DNA of 7,685 nt from Actinomycetes bacterium. Lineage in GTDB: Bacteria; Actinomycetota; Acidimicrobiia; Acidimicrobiales; UBA8190. Position numbers and translations under genes: made by a program. This document shows positions 5,450-7,685 of this stretch, piece after piece; positions within the stretch are counted from its first letter, which is position 1, and the number at the start of each line of letters is the position of its first letter. The stretch covers positions 1 to 7,685 of the forward strand of contig JAJYAB010000080.1 of the NCBI GenBank assembly GCA_021779775.1, read 5' to 3'. A model generated the notes under the pieces. That model searched no databases. It was not told where the DNA came from and saw only the letters and a list, made by a program, of their open reading frames with translations.

Positions 5450-6063
5450 CACGGCTCCTCCGACCCGCCCGTGCCGAGTTCCGGCACGGGGTCGATCGCC
5501 AGACTGGCCACAAACGCCGCGATGCGCTGAGCCTCGCCGCGACGCAGGTCACGCGGTAGCGAGAGGTAAACCATGACCCCTGATCGAAGCGGGAACGGAT
5601 ACTGAACGAGATCGGAGCTCGGTCCGGTAGCCATTTCCGGGGCTGATCCCGTCTCTGGATCGCGGTTCGTCCGGGGGGCCTTCCCAGCGTTTTTGACAGG
5701 CTTGTCGGTGCCTTTCGTCCTTACCCCTCGCGGTCCGCCTGCTCGGAACGCCGTCGGATCTTCGAGGTACTTGCCGTAGTTGGCGACAGCCGCCCTGAAG
5801 CGGTTCCCGTACGTCCGGAGGCTCGTTGCGCTGTATCTGCTCGCGCGAAGCCGGGCGAACCGATCGAGTTGCTGATCGATGTCCAGTTCCCGGATCGCCG
5901 TGGACCCCCAAGCCTCGCCATCAATCTCAAAGACCTGCGTAACGGCAGTTTTGTACGACGCTGCGGTGTTGGGGCTGAGCTCGCCCGTCCGGCTCGCCCA
6001 TTCGAGGAAAGTCATCAGGCCGTCAGCAGTGCCGTTCATCTGAGGATCGGGTTCGTCCACCAT
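5449..6063 (-). CDS. Integrase core-binding (SAM-like) domain protein without catalytic domain
   Basis: A 204-residue protein in three parts. Residues 14-103 are helical and resemble the N-terminal core-binding domain of tyrosine recombinases (GLMTFLEWASRTGELSPNTA, SYKTAVTQVF, LDRFARLRASRYSATSLRTY, FRAAVANYGKYLEDP). Residues 104-152 are a basic, Gly/Pro-rich linker. Residues 153-190 (YPFPLRSGVMVYLSLPRDL, EAQRIAAFVASLAI) form a compact C-terminal motif. The Arg-His-Arg-Tyr catalytic domain of a tyrosine recombinase is absent, so it should not cut DNA; DNA or protein binding is more likely. ATG 6063 has GGAG at 6072-6075, 8 nt upstream. It is the first gene of an operon with the HigB-like toxin (TGATG junction). 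A third TA component or operon regulator is a reasonable inference. Confidence 0.72.
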   Translation of the reverse strand: MVDEPDPQMNGTADGLMTFLEWASRTGELSPNTAASYKTAVTQVFEIDGEAWGSTAIRELDIDQQLDRFARLRASRYSATSLRTYGNRFRAAVANYGKYLEDPTAFRAGGPRGVRTKGTDKPVKNAGKAPRTNRDPETGSAPEMATGPSSDLVQYPFPLRSGVMVYLSLPRDLRRGEAQRIAAFVASLAIDPVPELGTGGSEEP

Positions 6064-6091
6064 CTCTCCATCTCCGAAGGTCTGAAGATGA

Positions 6092-6121
6092 AGGATAGCG
6101 CACTCACTGACATACGTGCAA
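6092..6121 (-). promoter_or_regulatory. Candidate promoter of the core-binding/HigB operon
   Basis: On the minus strand, TTGCAC (6116-6121) and TATCCT (6092-6097) are separated by 18 nt and lie just upstream of the ribosome-binding site of the 6063 start. The -10 matches the consensus at four positions and the -35 at three. Unlike the other TA promoters here, it would make a short leader of about 25 nt with a Shine-Dalgarno site. Confidence 0.38.
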
Positions 6122-6197
6122 TCTCATCGCCAATCACAGAGCTTATCCTCGCATCCAAGCTGGTCCTAAACCGAACCATCAGCGTTTTCCCTGGTGG

Positions 6198-6224
6198 GCG
6201 GCCATGGATTGACCTCCATGCCGC
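6198..6224. other. Imperfect hairpin in the 285-bp gap left of the second direct repeat
   Basis: GCGG-C-CATGGA pairs with TCCATG-CCGC around a 6-nt loop, with one bulged base. The surrounding 6064-6348 is less GC-rich than the genes. It holds the candidate promoter of the minus-strand operon and an open plus-strand frame from about 6088 to 6384 that I cannot assign to any family, so I do not call a gene. The hairpin has no T tract. Confidence 0.3.
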
Positions 6225-6348
6225 GGCACCGAAACGTCTCACTACCGATCAGATGGAGATCCCTCGAGACCTCAACGATCGCGACGCGGGCCGATGCGGC
6301 TCAGGTGGCCCCGAGCAGTCGGCTGAGCTGGTCCCGCAGCTGGTCGGA

Positions 6349-6427
6349 GTTCGAATAGCGACAACGCAGCACCACGTGATGTAACGAAAAGCCCACCGGT
6401 GTCCCCCTGACGGGAGGGCACCGGTGG
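6349..6427. repeat. Right copy of the 79-bp direct repeat (candidate attachment site)
   Basis: Matches 72-150 at 77 of 79 positions, including the terminator-like hairpin at 6396-6424. The right boundary coincides with the beginning of the winged-helix remnant at 6428, and the left boundary with unassigned sequence. This is what an attR-type junction between an island and older sequence would look like. A dispersed 3'-end repeat is the alternative. Confidence 0.75.
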
Positions 6428-6635
6428 GGCGGCTCGGGCGCGGCGCCCTCGGGGCGCTGGTGCGCGACTACCTCGCCGCCCGCCCCGCCGACGCGTTCGG
6501 GCCCGCCGAACCCGCCCAAGGTGCTGGGGCGGTCCCAGGGGGCGGTGTCCAACGCGCTGGCCCGTCTGGAGGCGAACGGTGAGGCCCGCTTGATGAGCGC
6601 CTCGCCGCCGCTACCGCATCGCCGCCGACCGGTAG
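6428..6635 (+). pseudogene. C-terminal winged-helix remnant, frameshifted
   Basis: Three short segments in successive frames rebuild the end of one protein: GRLGRGALGALVRDYLAARP and DAFGPAEPA in one frame (to about 6510), KVLGRSQGAVSNALARLEAN through RLMSAS in the next (to about 6605), then RYRIAADR-stop in the third (6609-6635). Together they give a helix, an LGRS-x-GAVSNAL recognition helix and a final RYR wing, a C-terminal winged-helix domain found in actinobacterial proteins of several contexts. There is no upstream part: the coding signal begins exactly where the direct repeat ends. At least two indels are needed, so it is not functional. Confidence 0.6.
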
Positions 6636-6648
6636 CGGGCGGACTCCG

Positions 6649-6712
6649 GGGCGGTCCCCCGCGGCCAGCGCCGCCGCGGGGGGCGGTCCCCCGCGGCCAG
6701 CGCCGCCGCGGG
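6649..6712. repeat. Two tandem copies of a 32-bp GC-only palindromic unit
   Basis: A 32-bp unit starting GGGCGGTCCCCCGCGGC is present at 6649-6680 and again, identical, at 6681-6712. Inside each unit CCCCGCGGC and GCCGCGGGG can pair, so each copy can fold into a hairpin. It contains one A and one T per unit. Nothing codes here that I can support. It may be a strong structural block between the pseudogene and the VapBC operon. Confidence 0.88.
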
Positions 6713-6759
6713 GGGCCACTACCCCGCGGCGCTGACCTGGCTGCACGCGGCCCGGGGGA

Positions 6760-6796
6760 GTCTCGGCCCCGAGACGCCCCCGAATTCGGGGGCGTC
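6760..6796. repeat. Two adjacent palindromes, one perfect over 24 bp
   Basis: GTCTCGG-CC-CCGAGAC (6760-6775) is followed by a perfect 24-bp palindrome at 6773-6796 centred on GAATTC, each half being GACGCCCCCGAA; the two share three bases. A looser inverted pair, CCGAGTGGAG at 6808-6817 and its complement at 6888-6897, lies to the right. The palindromes are in non-coding sequence upstream of the VapBC promoter. Terminator, protein-binding site or recombination end are all possible; no T tract follows. Confidence 0.85.
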
Positions 6797-6900
6797 ACCT
6801 GCGAGGCCCGAGTGGAGGGATTTCGGGGGAAAAGGGGGACCCCGTGTGGCGCGATCACGGCTCCGACACCGAATAGGATTCCGTCTTCTCCACTCGGCCA

Positions 6901-6923
6901 TATGTGGCTATATGTGCTACAAT
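6901..6923 (+). promoter_or_regulatory. vapBC leaderless promoter with possible operator
   Basis: TACAAT at 6918-6923 is followed by CGGGCC and the ATG at 6930, the same 6-nt arrangement as at the other TA promoters. Immediately upstream are direct repeats TATGTGGCTA (6901-6910) and TATGTGCTA (6911-6919), the second running into the -10 box. Such repeats are a plausible site for VapB-VapC autorepression. No clear -35 is present. Confidence 0.55.
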
Positions 6924-6929
6924 CGGGCC

Positions 6930-7175
6930 ATGGGTGGTACCATATCCGTCCGCGACTTGCGGAACACGGTCAGCGAGGTGCTTCGTCGGGTCGAAGGTGG
7001 TGAACGGTTGACCGTCACGGTGGACCGACGCCCCGTAGCTGAGATCGTGCCGCTCCGCCGCCGTCGAACTGTGCCGGCGGCCGAGGCGCTCGCCATTGCG
7101 TCCCGCCACGCAGCCGACAGCGGTCTTCTCAGGGACATACGGGGCCTGTTACCCGACACGACTGACGACCCGTGA
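6930..7175 (+). CDS. vapB: VapB antitoxin, Phd/YefM type
   Basis: An 81-residue antitoxin. Residues 1-45 (TISVRDLRNTVSEVLRRVEG, ERLTVTVDRRPVAEIVPL) are the Phd/YefM DNA-binding fold that dimerises and binds the operator. Residues 48-78 (VPAAEALAIASRHAADSGLL, RDIRGLL) would be the C-terminal arm that lies across the toxin active site. The ATG at 6930 is chosen because the protein family begins there and TACAAT ends 6 nt before it; an open frame extends further upstream without family similarity. Its stop overlaps the VapC start as GTGA. It neutralises VapC and probably represses the operon together with it. Confidence 0.9.
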   Translation: MGGTISVRDLRNTVSEVLRRVEGGERLTVTVDRRPVAEIVPLRRRRTVPAAEALAIASRHAADSGLLRDIRGLLPDTTDDP

Positions 7176-7555
7176 GGGCGTTGCTCGACACCTCGTTCTT
7201 CGTCGCCAAGGAGTCAGGGCGACCCCTTGGCGAGATGGATGGGGTGACCGAGACCGAGGTTTCCGTGGTGACGCTGGCCGAATTGACCGTCGGCGTGCTC
7301 ACGGCCAACGACGATGATCGGCCGGCACGAGTGGCAACGCTCTCGGCCGTCGAGTCGACGTGGGATCCGTTGCCAGTCGACGCCGAGGTGGCGCGCCAGT
7401 TCGCCCGTATCGTCGCCGCGCTGCGTGCCGATGGCCGCCGGGTCCCGATCCTGGACGCGCTCGTAGCCGCTACCGCAGTGGTCGAGCAGATCCCGGTCGT
7501 CACGCAGGACAACGACTATGAGTCCATCCCTGGGGTCGAGGTGATCCTGGTCTGA
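7172..7555 (+). CDS. vapC: VapC toxin, PIN-domain ribonuclease
   Basis: A 127-residue PIN-domain protein of normal length. The four acidic active-site positions are visible: Asp6 in LLDTSFF, Glu37 in VTLAELTVGV, Asp95 in VPILDALVAATA, and Asp113/Asp115 in TQDNDYE. These coordinate the metal used to cut RNA; known VapC toxins cut initiator tRNA, other tRNAs or 23S rRNA, and the target cannot be told from this sequence. The GTG start at 7172 overlaps the VapB stop (GTGA) and gives the expected N terminus MRALLDTS. Nothing suggests inactivation. Confidence 0.93.
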   Translation: MRALLDTSFFVAKESGRPLGEMDGVTETEVSVVTLAELTVGVLTANDDDRPARVATLSAVESTWDPLPVDAEVARQFARIVAALRADGRRVPILDALVAATAVVEQIPVVTQDNDYESIPGVEVILV

Positions 7556-7586
7556 TCGCCGGCTCGCGTCGACCCGGACCAAGCGT

Positions 7587-7637
7587 GTTGAGTTCCCATG
7601 ACCTGGCGGTCACCAACGACGGATGAAATGCTGGCGG
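7587..7637. repeat. Right arm of the 51-bp perfect inverted repeat
   Basis: Exact complement of bases 1-51. It starts 32 bp after the VapC stop. On the inside the match ends at 7587 (7586 is T where A would be needed). The arm contains the possible ATG of the gene running off the right edge, so the same start codon also exists on the minus strand at 13-15. Confidence 0.85.
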
Positions 7638-7685
7638 TGGCTGACAGGTGTGGTCACCGATTTTGTCTTGCCGCCGTGTGCGCGT
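7623..7685 (+). CDS. Possible start of a ComF-like gene, cut by the window edge
   Basis: From ATG 7623 the frame stays open to the last base and reads MKCWRWLTGVVTDFVLPPCA plus one Arg. A short hydrophobic lead into DFVLPP-C-A is how ComF-family amidophosphoribosyltransferase-like proteins begin, just before their zinc-binding cysteines. Only 21 codons are visible, no strong ribosome-binding site precedes the ATG, and the first five codons lie in the inverted repeat. Another frame from nearby ATG 7628 is also open, so this call is weak. Confidence 0.25.
   Translation, partial: MKCWRWLTGVVTDFVLPPCAR

Noticed and set aside
6088..6384. Plus-strand frame beginning MKDSALTDIRAISSPITELI
   Set aside because: No recognised family, no ribosome-binding site, overlaps the promoter region of the minus-strand operon and ends inside the direct repeat; not enough to call a gene.
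6649..6712. Tandem repeats as a CRISPR array or iterons
   Set aside because: Only two directly abutting units with no spacers, and no cas or replication gene nearby.
6301..6858. Minus-strand frame of 185 codons over the right direct repeat and GC-rich hairpins
   Set aside because: Composition is Pro/Gly/Arg low complexity driven by the 32-bp GC repeats, and it lies opposite the better-supported winged-helix remnant. A short piece in the repeat (HHVVLRCRYSNSDQL) may be read but has no family.

Overview
The window is high-GC DNA with actinobacterial character. The signs are strongly GC-biased third codon positions, GTG starts, start codons placed a few bases after TANNNT -10 boxes (leaderless transcripts), and a family mix of large serine recombinase, VapBC, an RHH antitoxin and a HigB-type toxin. 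I cannot name the genus. Every recognisable gene is accessory: a recombinase, a decayed insertion sequence, three toxin-antitoxin (TA) loci and small regulators. I read it as a stack of stability modules on a mobile or formerly mobile segment.

Layout. Bases 1-51 are a perfect inverted copy of 7587-7637, so the window is bracketed by an inverted repeat that may run past the left edge. Bases 72-150 are a 79-bp direct repeat (two mismatches) of 6349-6427. Between these direct repeats lie, left to right: a large serine recombinase on the minus strand (190-1557) with a small coupled upstream ORF; an IS1380-type insertion sequence (1844-3559, 19-bp perfect terminal inverted repeats) whose transposase is broken by two frameshifts; a minus-strand operon with a winged-helix-like regulator (stop at 4195), a BrnT-like toxin (3887-4171) and an RHH antitoxin (3603-3890); then an XRE antitoxin on the plus strand (4663-5067). 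The XRE gene runs tail to tail into a minus-strand operon of a core-binding-domain protein (5449-6063) and a HigB/Gp49-like toxin (5018-5449). To the right of the second direct repeat are a frameshifted winged-helix remnant (6428-6635), GC-rich tandem and palindromic repeats, a VapB-VapC pair (6930-7555), and possibly the first 21 codons of a ComF-like gene running off the right edge.

How the parts fit. Within each operon the toxin and its partner overlap by 1 to 4 nt (ATGA, GTGA, TGATG), which couples their translation. The first gene of the BrnT-like/RHH operon, the XRE gene and the VapBC operon each have TACAAT or TACACT exactly 6 nt before the start codon, so all three appear to be leaderless. 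The HigB-like toxin does not share an operon with its presumed antitoxin. Their genes converge and overlap by 50 nt, and the toxin is instead coupled to a core-binding-domain protein with no catalytic domain. This three-gene arrangement is the most unusual thing in the window.
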